In this document: positions 17,854 through 28,318 of the stretch, piece by piece
Numbering within the stretch: the stretch's first letter is position 1
How the letters are laid out: each line of letters begins with the position of its first letter
DNA from: Candidatus Gastranaerophilales bacterium
GTDB lineage: Bacteria; Cyanobacteriota; Vampirovibrionia; Gastranaerophilales; Gastranaerophilaceae
Direction of reading: 5' to 3'
Length of the DNA stretch: 53,943 nucleotides
NCBI GenBank assembly: GCA_944323595.1
Contig: CALUTF010000010.1
Location: forward strand, 1-53,943
The notes under the pieces: generated by a model
Seen by the model: the letters and a program-made list of their open reading frames with translations, nothing else
Told to the model about the DNA's origin: nothing
Database searches by the model: none
Position numbers and translations under genes: made by a program

Positions 17854-17970
17854 GCTGACTCTTTATACTTTTATATTTAAATTATAAAACAGATAAATTT
17901 AATAACAAATAAAAGGTGATGTAATATTAATAAAAATTTACTAAAATTTGACCTGTTGGTTAGGGATGAT

Positions 17971-18264
17971 GGGGAAATCAAATCCAATTTTGAGGAGTCG
18001 TGTTGCTGCAAACATCAAGTTTGGCAAACGTAACGTTTGCCAAAGGAAGGTTCGGAAACGTAGTTTCTGATTACTCGTTTCATTCGGACGCGTTTTTCTC
18101 TTTCTCATGTGCTGTTTCTTTCTCTTTTACTCGCAATAAAAGAGAAAGAAATGAACATGAAAGAAGATTTTTGTCGGATTAGTAAATCCGACCTACATTA
18201 CTGACGTGGGCGGGGAAATCAAATCCAATTTTGAAGAGTCCTATTGATGCAAACATAATGTTTG
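17971..18264. repeat. Direct repeat pair enclosing several hairpins, in a gene-free gap
   Basis: The gap 17854-18240 has no convincing gene. Two direct copies of a ~53-bp sequence start GGGGAAATCAAATCCAATTT at 17971 and 18212, with about 46 of 53 positions alike. The second copy runs into the last ten codons of the acyltransferase at 18241. Between them are perfect hairpins: TTGGCAAACG/CGTTTGCCAA (18021-18043), a 15-bp stem (18115-18151) and GTCGGATT/AATCCGAC (18173-18192). This could be a duplicated gene end with terminators, a MITE-like insertion, or a structured RNA. No transposase is present. Confidence 0.6.
18115..18151. other. Perfect 15-bp hairpin in the glycan-locus gap
   Basis: TTTCTTTCTCTTTTA (18115-18129) pairs perfectly with TAAAAGAGAAAGAAA (18137-18151) around a 7-nt loop. 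Flanking TTTCTCATGT and ACATGAAAGA extend it imperfectly. It is purine/pyrimidine-biased and lacks the GC-rich stem plus T-run of a usual terminator, so its role is uncertain. Confidence 0.6.
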
Positions 18265-18813
18265 CTCCAGGTTCGCGATAATTTTTCCGGCTTCAGCAGG
18301 TGCGTAATTCCAGTATTCTGATTGGAGAATTTTATTGATTTTATCCTTGTCAAACCTGTATTTGATAATTTTTGCCGGGCATCCTCCGACGACTGCGAAA
18401 TCCGGAACATCTTTGTTTACAAATGAATTTGCCCCTATAACCGCACCGTTACCGACTGTTACCCCGCGGCGGATTACTGCTCCGACTCCTATCCAGACAT
18501 CGTTTTTAATTATGCAATCTTTTTTAGTAAGAGCTTTGTAACCTCCGTCTTTGCATAACAGACTTGATGTTGATATTTGTGTTATATCATGTTCCCCCAG
18601 ACCAATTCTTACGTGTGAACCTATGGAACAATATCTTCCGATTTTTGCTTTTGTTATATCAACGTTTTTATTTATGTAAGTGTAATCTCCTATTTCAGTA
18701 TTGGAATCAATGTCTGCTGTTGGATGCACACTTACTTTTTTATCAAACATATAAAATCGAACAGGTTTGCCTCTCAACTTATCAATTATTTTCTGGAGTA
18801 CTTTAATTTGCAT
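18241..18813 (-). CDS. Hexapeptide-repeat (LbH) sugar acyltransferase
   Basis: This 190-residue protein has many hexapeptide repeats: VHPTADIDSNTEIGDYTYI, IGRYCSIGSHVRIG, then CIIKNDVWIGVGAVIRRGVT and GAVIGANSFVNKDVPDFAVVGG, ending CPAKIIKYRF. This is the DapH/WbbJ/xenobiotic acetyltransferase layout, a trimeric acetyl-CoA-dependent O- or N-acetyltransferase. GGAGGA lies 7 nt before the ATG. The last ~10 codons fall in a repeat shared with 17971-18023, so its C-terminus may have been altered by that repeat. Its start lies just beyond the stop reached by the alternative-frame tail of the upstream glycosyltransferase, whose poly-G tract could therefore affect its translation. Confidence 0.83.
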   Translation of the reverse strand: MQIKVLQKIIDKLRGKPVRFYMFDKKVSVHPTADIDSNTEIGDYTYINKNVDITKAKIGRYCSIGSHVRIGLGEHDITQISTSSLLCKDGGYKALTKKDCIIKNDVWIGVGAVIRRGVTVGNGAVIGANSFVNKDVPDFAVVGGCPAKIIKYRFDKDKINKILQSEYWNYAPAEAGKIIANLEQTLCLHQ

Positions 18814-18872
18814 AAATCAGTCCTCCGTTTTTATAATTGATACTCAAGCGGTCAGAAGTTACGATATATATT

Positions 18873-19796
18873 TTAGCGTGAGCCTGAGCCCCCCCCCCCT
18901 GAGAGCAAATTAAGACTTGCCGTGACTTTTCGCCATAAGGATTGTCTTGGTTTCGTATAATATTCAACAACAAATTCGGGGATTGAGGTGTTAGTCAATA
19001 TTTTTTTCAATTCTAGTAAATCATTTATTTTACTGTCTTGTAATATTTTTATAATTCTTTTGTGAATATGGCTTCTGTATTGTGAGTTTTCAATATACTG
19101 TTCAAATTTGTTAAAAATAATAAATGTGTCATTTATTATTCTGGTAATATTTTTTTCGTAAGTTTGAGTTAATTGTGTGGCAGGACAACCTAAAGCAATT
19201 AATTCTTCCTTTATAAAGGCAATTTTATTATTAGTAGTCAGCACATTCATATAATAATCCGTGTCGTTACTCCAGATGATATTTTCATCAAATCTACAAG
19301 GAAGAGAATTTCTAATAATTACAACACTTGGAGCAGAGATTCTATTATATAAGAATAATTCCATCGGGTCATTTTGAAGCCTTTTTACATATTTTTCTGC
19401 GTGTCTGTGGACTACTTTTTGTGTGCCTCGTTTGAAGCCTATTTGTTTGCAATAGCCAAAATCGGACTGTGGATTATTGTCCATTAATTCAACCATTTTT
19501 CGCAAAGCATCTTTTGTCAAAAACCAGTCGTCATCAAAAAGTATTTTGATGTATTCACCTTGGGATTTGTCCAACATTTTATTCCAATTAGCAGACGGTG
19601 TTATTGTAGGTATATTTCTAAAATAGTTAATGCTTGTATTGTTTAAGTTTTTGATATATTCTTCTGTTTCGTTATTTGTTGAATTGTCTGCGATTATGAT
19701 TTCGTAATCTTCAAAATCCTGCATAAATACAGAATCAAGCGCCCGTTTTAAATCTTTCAAATTGTTATATGTCGGAATTGCAACAGTTACTTTCAT
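18873..19796 (-). CDS. GT2 family glycosyltransferase with poly-G C-terminus
   Basis: This 307-residue protein starts MKVTVAIPTYNNLKDLKRAL and has IIADNSTNNET and IKILFDDDWF, the nucleotide-sugar and DxD motifs of GT2 enzymes. The catalytic domain is complete. The C-terminus reads LNLLSGGGGSGSR because the frame crosses an 11-base G run. With 10 or 13 G the frame would instead continue about 25 residues and end at 18803, overlapping the start of the acyltransferase gene; with 12 it ends after about 8 more residues. The tract thus alters the tail and the coupling to the next gene and not the catalytic core. It starts directly after the stop of the GT11 fusion gene. Confidence 0.83.
   Translation of the reverse strand: MKVTVAIPTYNNLKDLKRALDSVFMQDFEDYEIIIADNSTNNETEEYIKNLNNTSINYFRNIPTITPSANWNKMLDKSQGEYIKILFDDDWFLTKDALRKMVELMDNNPQSDFGYCKQIGFKRGTQKVVHRHAEKYVKRLQNDPMELFLYNRISAPSVVIIRNSLPCRFDENIIWSNDTDYYMNVLTTNNKIAFIKEELIALGCPATQLTQTYEKNITRIINDTFIIFNKFEQYIENSQYRSHIHKRIIKILQDSKINDLLELKKILTNTSIPEFVVEYYTKPRQSLWRKVTASLNLLSGGGGSGSR
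18889..18899 (-). repeat. Second 11-base poly-G (plus-strand C) tract
   Basis: Eleven C on the plus strand lie within the last codons of the GT2 gene. Same length as the tract at 16186-16196 and 2.7 kb away. Each of the three frames gives a different C-terminus (see the gene entry); one of them overlaps the downstream start codon. Confidence 0.85.
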
Positions 19797-21473
19797 CTAA
19801 ATTTGTCCTCCAATTCTTATCCATTCCGGCGGAATTAAGTCATAGTCGGAGGCTGCATTTTTCATCCATACTTTTGGAGCTATTACTATTTTATCAGGGT
19901 TTTCATTCAACCATGCAGCCCAGTATGAAAAACTGCTGTTTGCAATGATGTTATGTTTGCAGTTTTTCATTAATTCCATATCATAGTAGCCCTGTTTCCC
20001 TGAATTTATATCGACAATTATTGTTTCGTGTGGGAATTTGATATTTTCTTTTGCCCATTTCGGGTCATCAGAAAATACAAATAGCGTTAGAGGTTTATTT
20101 ATTTTTTGAGCTATAGTTTCTACTGCTTTGTTGTAATATTCGTCAGTACAGGAGCCCATGACATTTGCCACGCGGGATTTTAGATAATCAGTACGTCTGT
20201 AATGAAGTGATACGGACTCTGTATTTTTTATTTTTTCAAGAATTTTTTTGTTTTTGCTGTTCAGCGGCTTTTTCAAAGAAAAATCTTTAAGCAATTCATC
20301 TCTCACCGGCTCAAAATATTTATATGATTGAAAAAATCCGTCTAAATATACCGGAGGATGTACATTTATATATTTTTCATCGTATTTGAAGTACGGGTTT
20401 TCCGCAAGAACAGGAATTTTAATTTTTATTTTTGTAAGTTTGTTTCTGAGTTTTCGAAACGGAATGGTTTTTCTGAAAAGTTTGTATTTCAGCGGCTTTT
20501 TAATTGCATATTTTTTGAAGTTCAAATTAAACGGCGCCAGTTTTTCTGTTTCTTCGCTGTCATCAAATATCGGCTGAATACCTGTTTGTTTTTTGATGGC
20601 TTTCCCGAGTGCCCATTCAAACATCTGGTTTGCCATACGTCCGTTTAGGCGGATAATTACATAATCAAGCTGCGGATTCCATGTTTTAATTTTGTATTTT
20701 TTCCCCATAAATACAAGTACTTTTGCATTTGTACCGCTATCGTTTGTTATTGTCAGGAAAAGTTTTAGCTGTCTTTTCAATTTTTCAGAGAAACTTAACA
20801 CTTTTTTTTCGCTGTAATAAACAACTTGAAAGCCCTCTGATGCAATAATATTGGCAGTTCTGTCAACAAGATTATCAACCCATGCATCCGTTTTAGCTGT
20901 TTGCTTTTCCGGTTTATACCAATCGTGGATATTCTCGTACGGATGGTGCATTTTTACCAGACTTATGTCCGGATTAAGTTTGTTTTTATCCAGTAAATCT
21001 TCTATGTCCCAGACAATCAATTTAAACGGTTTTTCTTTTCGTATACTTTTTACAGTTTCGTATAATTCGTTCACATCCTGCGTTGAGCTCTGAGCATTGT
21101 GAACAAAAAAGACAAAATCTTCAGAATTAATAGCCTCTTTCAGATTTTTAAATCTCTGTTTATATCGCTCAATGAGTTTTTCTCTGCCTGTCTCATCACA
21201 ATCCGTATCGTGTATAAATCTTGTCTGATATTCAGGCTGCATCCATTCCATTCTTCTCGTGTCTTCAGAAAATATATATTCCACCCCATCTAAAAAATTA
21301 TTATCATTTTTTAAAAGTTTAGAAACTGTTGCTGCGTAATTTACAGCCAGGTCAAACGGCATTGATAATCGTCCCTGGGCTTTTGTTTTTATTAGTCCGT
21401 GTGTTGTTAAATATGCTCTGACCTGACAATTCCAGCCAAGCGATATTATTTCATATTTACTTTTATTTTTCAT
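19797..21473 (-). CDS. DUF1796 - alpha-1,2-fucosyltransferase (GT11) fusion
   Basis: This 558-residue protein joins two modules. Residues ~7-225 look like DUF1796 (a papain-like putative cysteine peptidase family): ISLGWNCQVRAYL at 10-22 with its conserved Cys, and a FVFFVHNAQSS segment. Residues ~270-555 are a GT11 alpha-1,2-fucosyltransferase: IIRLNGRMANQMFEWALGKA (GxxxNQxFxxA), HYRRTDY at 424-430 (the HxRRxDY GDP-fucose motif) and NSSFSYWAAWL at 512-522. The catalytic half should transfer L-fucose from GDP-fucose in alpha-1,2 linkage, in the cytoplasm. The donor is made by gmd/fcl in the same locus. The role of the DUF1796 half is unknown. Its stop is directly followed by the next ATG. Confidence 0.87.
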   Translation of the reverse strand: MKNKSKYEIISLGWNCQVRAYLTTHGLIKTKAQGRLSMPFDLAVNYAATVSKLLKNDNNFLDGVEYIFSEDTRRMEWMQPEYQTRFIHDTDCDETGREKLIERYKQRFKNLKEAINSEDFVFFVHNAQSSTQDVNELYETVKSIRKEKPFKLIVWDIEDLLDKNKLNPDISLVKMHHPYENIHDWYKPEKQTAKTDAWVDNLVDRTANIIASEGFQVVYYSEKKVLSFSEKLKRQLKLFLTITNDSGTNAKVLVFMGKKYKIKTWNPQLDYVIIRLNGRMANQMFEWALGKAIKKQTGIQPIFDDSEETEKLAPFNLNFKKYAIKKPLKYKLFRKTIPFRKLRNKLTKIKIKIPVLAENPYFKYDEKYINVHPPVYLDGFFQSYKYFEPVRDELLKDFSLKKPLNSKNKKILEKIKNTESVSLHYRRTDYLKSRVANVMGSCTDEYYNKAVETIAQKINKPLTLFVFSDDPKWAKENIKFPHETIIVDINSGKQGYYDMELMKNCKHNIIANSSFSYWAAWLNENPDKIVIAPKVWMKNAASDYDLIPPEWIRIGGQI

Positions 21474-22454
21474 TTATCCGACCTTAATCTTAATTCCAAA
21501 AATATATAGTATTTTATGCATGCCCTTATCTCTTATAGGTGCATATCTTTCGTAAAATCTTACAAATTTATTGCGTTGTCTTACAAGAGGCATATTACCT
21601 TTTGTAATGATATTGTTTAGAAATTTTTCCAACTTTTCATAACCGTTGAAATCATAATTTTCACGCATAGCAGGTTCTTTTATCATTTGCATATATTTTT
21701 CATCGTCATTATCAAGTTCTTTTACTTTCTCAATGACTTCATCAAGACTGTTATAATCGTTACAGTTTATAAATGCTTTCGGATTAAAGTCTTCTACCGC
21801 TTTCGGATTTCCCCAGTAAATAGGAATAGAATTTGCCATCAGCGGATGAAAAAGTTTTTCGGTTGTATATCCGTTTGTTTGGCGGTTTTCAAATGCTATT
21901 GTAAATTTATAGTTACTTAAAAAATCAAGTTTTCCCTGCTGCCAATCTCCGTTTCTTGGAGAAATAGCATCTTGCATGTTATTTAATACTTTTCCGGGGC
22001 AGTCTATATGTTTATATTTTGAGAGTGCTTTGCAAAACTCGGCTCTTAGAGCTGCTCCTTCTCCGTTTCTGCAGTTTGAGTAGACAAAATTACAGAATTT
22101 TCTCTTTGTCAGATTGGCGGATAAGTTCTGTCTGTTCTGGATTTCTGGCTGTATTTTCAGATTATATTCAGTAAATCTGAGGTACCTGTCTTCAAATTTT
22201 ATATGATGAAACCCTATGCCGTAATCACATTCGTTAAAGTCCGGAACTACATTTTCGTTTGTGTAATAAATTTTGACACAATTTGTATAATCCCAGTGTT
22301 TTGTCCCGAAGCATGAATAAAACAAGAAATCAGGTTTTTCTGATATTTCAACATCATAATTTTTTTGTAAAATTTCTAAAAAAAGGTTATTTTTTTCGTT
22401 TACAAATGTATCATCATTATCACAAAAATTTACTTTAATTTTGGGTTTTGTCAT
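21474..22454 (-). CDS. Alpha-1,3/4-fucosyltransferase (GT10)
   Basis: This 326-residue protein contains the GT10 signature at residues 183-215: KFTIAFEN, NGYTTEKLFHPLMA and SIPIYWG, which bind GDP-fucose in bacterial and animal alpha-1,3-fucosyltransferases. A second block, FCNFVYSNCRNGEGAALR, also fits the family, where FxxSN precedes the donor domain. Length is typical for bacterial members. There is no long heptad-repeat tail as in Helicobacter pylori FutA. The start overlaps the upstream stop by 1 bp (TAATG) and the stop abuts the GT11 gene start, so both fucosyltransferases are on one transcript. Exact linkage (alpha-1,3 or alpha-1,4) and acceptor are unknown. Confidence 0.9.
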   Translation of the reverse strand: MTKPKIKVNFCDNDDTFVNEKNNLFLEILQKNYDVEISEKPDFLFYSCFGTKHWDYTNCVKIYYTNENVVPDFNECDYGIGFHHIKFEDRYLRFTEYNLKIQPEIQNRQNLSANLTKRKFCNFVYSNCRNGEGAALRAEFCKALSKYKHIDCPGKVLNNMQDAISPRNGDWQQGKLDFLSNYKFTIAFENRQTNGYTTEKLFHPLMANSIPIYWGNPKAVEDFNPKAFINCNDYNSLDEVIEKVKELDNDDEKYMQMIKEPAMRENYDFNGYEKLEKFLNNIITKGNMPLVRQRNKFVRFYERYAPIRDKGMHKILYIFGIKIKVG

Positions 22455-23188
22455 TACTTACCAACTCCGCTCCAGTATTTTTCAAGCCAGCGGGTAGGTT
22501 TTATATACCGGAATCCGCATTTGCCGAAATATCCTTCATAAGCTTGTTTAGGAGTCGGTTTCCCGTGAAAAATAAGAATTTTTGATTCTTCCGGATCTCT
22601 TGGCACCTTAAACCAGCACATAGGAAATTTATGCAGGCAGTTACGTTTGAAACTTACGCACCAGTTTTTATCCCAGTATTTTAATATACCTTTTCTGTAC
22701 ATTTCGTAAGTTAAAAATGCCTGTTCGTTTTTATATCGTTTTCTGATATCTTTGCCTTCTTTATAGAAGTTTTCAATGATATCAGGATGTTTACCTATTT
22801 CAAATCTGAAAACAGAAGAGTTGCCTATTATATCATGTGGAAAATCCCAGTCTTTTATTATCAAAAATTCGCCCTCAGCCTCAAAAAACGGTGTCAGGTC
22901 GTCACGGATTATGATATCCAAATCTAAAAATAAAGCCTGTCCGGTGAGGTCTGCAAGTTTTTCGTTAAATACTGTTAATTTCTTCCACATTCTGTCAGGA
23001 ATACCCTCTTCATTAAGAGGTGGAATTTCTCTTATTTCAATGTTTGGGTTAATTCCCTCTGCGTTATCTGTAAAGCATACAAATCTGTGCGGAATTTTAA
23101 GATTACGTTCTACCATATCGTACAATCTGTTTACGTAATCAGCATCAAACTTATCGCCCCATTTCATACAAATAACATTTTTATCCAT
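22454..23188 (-). CDS. Glycosyltransferase (GT8-like, DxD)
   Basis: This 244-residue protein starts NVICMKWGDKFDADYVNRLY and has ALFLDLDIIIRDDL (DLD at 89-91), the DxD motif of retaining GT-A enzymes. A later ILIFHGKPTPKQAY segment resembles the HGKPKP element of a GT8-like family often found in capsule and LPS loci. It is the most upstream gene of the minus-strand glycan locus, so the locus promoter probably lies in 23189-23325, where I see no clear -35/-10 pair. It overlaps the GT10 gene by 1 bp. The sugar is unknown. Confidence 0.8.
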   Translation of the reverse strand: MDKNVICMKWGDKFDADYVNRLYDMVERNLKIPHRFVCFTDNAEGINPNIEIREIPPLNEEGIPDRMWKKLTVFNEKLADLTGQALFLDLDIIIRDDLTPFFEAEGEFLIIKDWDFPHDIIGNSSVFRFEIGKHPDIIENFYKEGKDIRKRYKNEQAFLTYEMYRKGILKYWDKNWCVSFKRNCLHKFPMCWFKVPRDPEESKILIFHGKPTPKQAYEGYFGKCGFRYIKPTRWLEKYWSGVGK

Positions 23189-23325
23189 AAATAAAATTTG
23201 CTCCCTTAACAGCTTTCGTTGTTAATTTTATCATAAATATTTTAGCCAATGTACTAATTTCTTAATAAAAATTTACGGAGTTAGTGCATCGTATTCTTTT
23301 TTATATTATTTCCGTTAATTGAAAG

Positions 23326-25549
<2,224 letters not shown>

Positions 25550-25571
25550 TTATTTATAAGGAGAAATATTT

Positions 25572-26327
25572 ATGAAAAGAGTTATATTATTGAGCGGTGT
25601 AATTGTATCTGCTTTAACTTCAGCAGCTTTTGCAGTACCGGACGGAATGCCTAATTTTACTCCGGGGTCATTAAATCCTGTTATGGCTCCGGGTGCTTTC
25701 GGTGCTTATGAAATGCAATTAATGAAAGACCAGCGCCAGCGTCAATATATTGACGAAGACTTCAAACTCTATCAAAAGAAGAAACAACTGGAAGAGTCCG
25801 GTGAAGTTGATACGGATATAATTAATGATGAACGTTTGGATTTGCAATCAGGTTCCGATGCCAATAATACTTTTATCAAACGTGTAAAAAACAGAAGTAA
25901 ATCAAATCCTGAATATATACAAAATAAAGGTAAAGTTATCGTTAAGGAAGAACGTGATCCTGATGCAAAAGAATTAAAAGTTAAGGATGAGATTAAATCT
26001 TCTGAAGAGGTTTTTAAGCCTGTAAATACCAGAGCAGCGGAACAACCTGCAGAGACTGAAACTGATACAAATATTAAACCTGTCTCTACTGTAGAAACTC
26101 CTGCTGCAGAAAGTGCTGAACCTGTTAAAAATGAAAATATTCAGACTCCGGAAACAATTCAACAGGAAGATTCCAAACCGCAAATAAAAGAAGATACTCT
26201 TTCTTCATCATCTTCTTACAAGCCGTTAATTAAGCAGCATAAAGAAAAACCTTGGCTTAACGAAATATCTCCTGATGTTCCGACAGTAGAGCCTGCATCT
26301 TTTGAAGATAATTTTGATGCTGATTAG
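25572..26327 (+). CDS. Secreted, low-complexity hypothetical protein
   Basis: This 251-residue protein has a clear signal peptide (MKRVILLSGVIVSALTSAAFA, cleavage after AFA near residue 21). The mature part begins VPDGMPNFTPGSLNPVMAPG, followed by a charged helix (MQLMKDQRQRQYIDEDFKLY) and a long acidic region rich in E, P, T and S that looks disordered. No domain is recognised. AAGGAG precedes the ATG by 7 nt. Its 3' end overlaps the convergent EamA gene by 4 bp. The start of the mature part (proline-rich, then a KxQxxQ helix) slightly resembles that of the TpsB protein at 32408-34255, which may be chance. Confidence 0.7.
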   Translation: MKRVILLSGVIVSALTSAAFAVPDGMPNFTPGSLNPVMAPGAFGAYEMQLMKDQRQRQYIDEDFKLYQKKKQLEESGEVDTDIINDERLDLQSGSDANNTFIKRVKNRSKSNPEYIQNKGKVIVKEERDPDAKELKVKDEIKSSEEVFKPVNTRAAEQPAETETDTNIKPVSTVETPAAESAEPVKNENIQTPETIQQEDSKPQIKEDTLSSSSSYKPLIKQHKEKPWLNEISPDVPTVEPASFEDNFDAD

Positions 26328-27187
26328 TACAATATAATCGCAACGGAACCGAGAATTACAATTACAGCACCTGCTAATTTTTTTAGCAGGTGCTGTTCTT
26401 TGAATATTTTGTAACCTAAAATTACATTCAATAAAATTGAAAGCTGGAATAAGGAAAGTGCATAACCTACATTTATTTTGGAAAATGTATAGGCGGTCGT
26501 AATCATTACAAGCCCGAAACATATTGCCGTAAGCAGATATGACAGCGAATGTGAAAGATTAATTTTTCCTATTTTAATTTTATTGATTTTTAATATTAAG
26601 AATGAAAAAATAGCTCCGAAGATGCAGGTACTTATGCAGGAGGTTGTTATATCCGTTATAAGGATTACTTTTTTGATAAATACGGCTTCAATTGCTGTTA
26701 AAAAAAGCGCATAAAATCTGTATCTTATGTCTTTTCGTTTGAATAAGGCAAACGAAAATTTTTCTTCAACAGTATCAAATATAAGATAACTCCCGAGTAT
26801 TATCAGAACAATTCCGCCCAGTCCGGCTGCCGATGGTAATTCTTTCAGAAAAATGATACCGCCAAGGAGACCAATTACTGACTTATAAGCATTGATTGGT
26901 CCTAAAACGGAAAGTTCACCTTTTTCCAGCGCTTTTATAAGAAAACTGTTGCCTGCAGCGCCAAAAATTCCTCCAAGGATTGAATATATCCAGAAGTCTA
27001 TCTCCGAAATCCCGCCTGAAATTTTTCCGAAAAACGGAATGCAAAGCAGAGTTAATATCAGGTATGTTACAAAATTTATGCTGTATGGTGATTCTTTTTC
27101 ACAGGTTAATTTTTTCTGAAAAACATTTGAAAATGAATTTGCAAGAATTCTCAAAATTACAGCTATTGTGATTGTTAGATTTTGCAA
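26324..27187 (-). CDS. DMT (EamA-like) transporter
   Basis: This 287-residue protein has about ten hydrophobic helices in two similar halves, the drug/metabolite transporter layout. Typical features include FGAAGNSFLIKALEKGELSVLGPINAYKSV in mid-sequence (shown here by its parts GAAGNSFLIKAL and SVLGPINAYKSV) and a C-terminal LAGAVIVILGSVAIILY. It starts with TTG at 27187, 15 nt after the EmrA-like gene, so it is the third gene of a marR-emrA-eamA operon. In standard EmrAB systems an MFS permease (EmrB) would be here. Substrate unknown. Confidence 0.83.
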   Translation of the reverse strand: MQNLTITIAVILRILANSFSNVFQKKLTCEKESPYSINFVTYLILTLLCIPFFGKISGGISEIDFWIYSILGGIFGAAGNSFLIKALEKGELSVLGPINAYKSVIGLLGGIIFLKELPSAAGLGGIVLIILGSYLIFDTVEEKFSFALFKRKDIRYRFYALFLTAIEAVFIKKVILITDITTSCISTCIFGAIFSFLILKINKIKIGKINLSHSLSYLLTAICFGLVMITTAYTFSKINVGYALSLFQLSILLNVILGYKIFKEQHLLKKLAGAVIVILGSVAIILY

Positions 27188-27202
27188 TTTATATACCTGA
27201 AA

Positions 27203-28306
27203 TTATTTTTGTTTTTTCTTCCATTTTTTTACTTTTACAGTCGGAACGACAGACATTCCCGGAACTATATTATAGTCCGAAATATCTTCAGTGAAAACAA
27301 TTTTTACGGGAACTCTCTGTACAATTTTGACGTAGCTTCCGACAGCGTTTTCGGGCGGGAAAAGGCTTGATTTTGCACCTGTTGCTCTTTGGATACTATC
27401 AATTTTTCCTTTGAATTTTTTCCCCGGATATGTGTCTATTTTGATTTGTACAGGTTCACCTTTTTCCATGTGTGTTAATTGGATTTCTTTATAGTTTGCA
27501 ACCACCCAGACTTTTTCCGGCACTATAGAAAGTAACGGCTGTGCAACCTGAACGTAATTGCCCTGTTCTACACTTCTTGCCGTAATTTTTCCTGCCTGAG
27601 GGGCTTTGATTTTTGTGTATGACAGGTTTAATTCATCCTGTTCAACTTCTGCTTCAAGCCGTTTAATTTCTGCCTGAATAGCTTCTGTTTTTGCTTTTTG
27701 AGATTTTAACACTGCTTCTGCGGCTTTTAAATGTTCCTGAGACGCATTCAGATTTGCCTGAGCCACAGTAAGTTCTGTATTGCTTTTATCAAATTCCTGT
27801 TTTGATGCAATACCGGCTTTGTACATATCTGTGTATCTTTTGTGATCTTTTTGTGCAAAGTCATATTTTGATTTTGCAGATTCAATGTTCTCTGTTGATT
27901 GTTGAACATTTGACTGACTTTCTTCAATCTGGCGTTCTGTAATATTCAGGTTTGCTTTTGCTTCTTCTAGTTTAGCCTGAGTTTGTTTCAATTTTACTTC
28001 GTAATCTGTCGGGTCGATTTCTGCAATAAGCTGGTTTTCCACAACTTCATCGTTATCATCAACAAGCAGCTTAACTACAGGACCGGAAACACGCGGGGCT
28101 ACTGCTATAATATGTCCTTCGACAAATGCGTCATCAGTTGTTTGATAATATGTTGAGCGTATTGCCCAGAATATGCCTAGTAATACTAAGATTACGGCTG
28201 TTATTGTCGGGATTACAACTCTCTTTTTTATATATTCCGGTCTGTTTTTTTCCGCTCTTATTTTTGCTATTCGGGATTTCGGTGAATCTTTTTTTTCTTC
28301 TGCCAT
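27203..28306 (-). CDS. EmrA/HlyD-type periplasmic adaptor (membrane fusion protein)
   Basis: This 367-residue protein has an N-terminal anchor helix (about 30-50, VVIPTITAVILVLLGIFWA) and then TDDAFVEGHIIAVAPRVSG, the EmrA/HlyD motif. Two lipoyl half-motifs flank a long coiled-coil hairpin (about 105-225), and a beta-barrel domain ends in VPGMSVVPTVKVKKW. It bridges an inner-membrane transporter and a TolC channel. AGAGGAC precedes the ATG. It follows marR by 12 nt, and a TolC gene is divergently encoded at 28846. The expected MFS partner is missing; a DMT transporter gene follows. Confidence 0.92.
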   Translation of the reverse strand: MAEEKKDSPKSRIAKIRAEKNRPEYIKKRVVIPTITAVILVLLGIFWAIRSTYYQTTDDAFVEGHIIAVAPRVSGPVVKLLVDDNDEVVENQLIAEIDPTDYEVKLKQTQAKLEEAKANLNITERQIEESQSNVQQSTENIESAKSKYDFAQKDHKRYTDMYKAGIASKQEFDKSNTELTVAQANLNASQEHLKAAEAVLKSQKAKTEAIQAEIKRLEAEVEQDELNLSYTKIKAPQAGKITARSVEQGNYVQVAQPLLSIVPEKVWVVANYKEIQLTHMEKGEPVQIKIDTYPGKKFKGKIDSIQRATGAKSSLFPPENAVGSYVKIVQRVPVKIVFTEDISDYNIVPGMSVVPTVKVKKWKKKQK

Positions 28307-28318
28307 ATTGTCCTCTTT

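Noticed and set aside
18873-18899. Truncated or pseudogene call for the GT2 gene
   Set aside because: The catalytic domain is complete and the poly-G run affects only the extreme C-terminus, so it is kept as an intact CDS with a variable tail.
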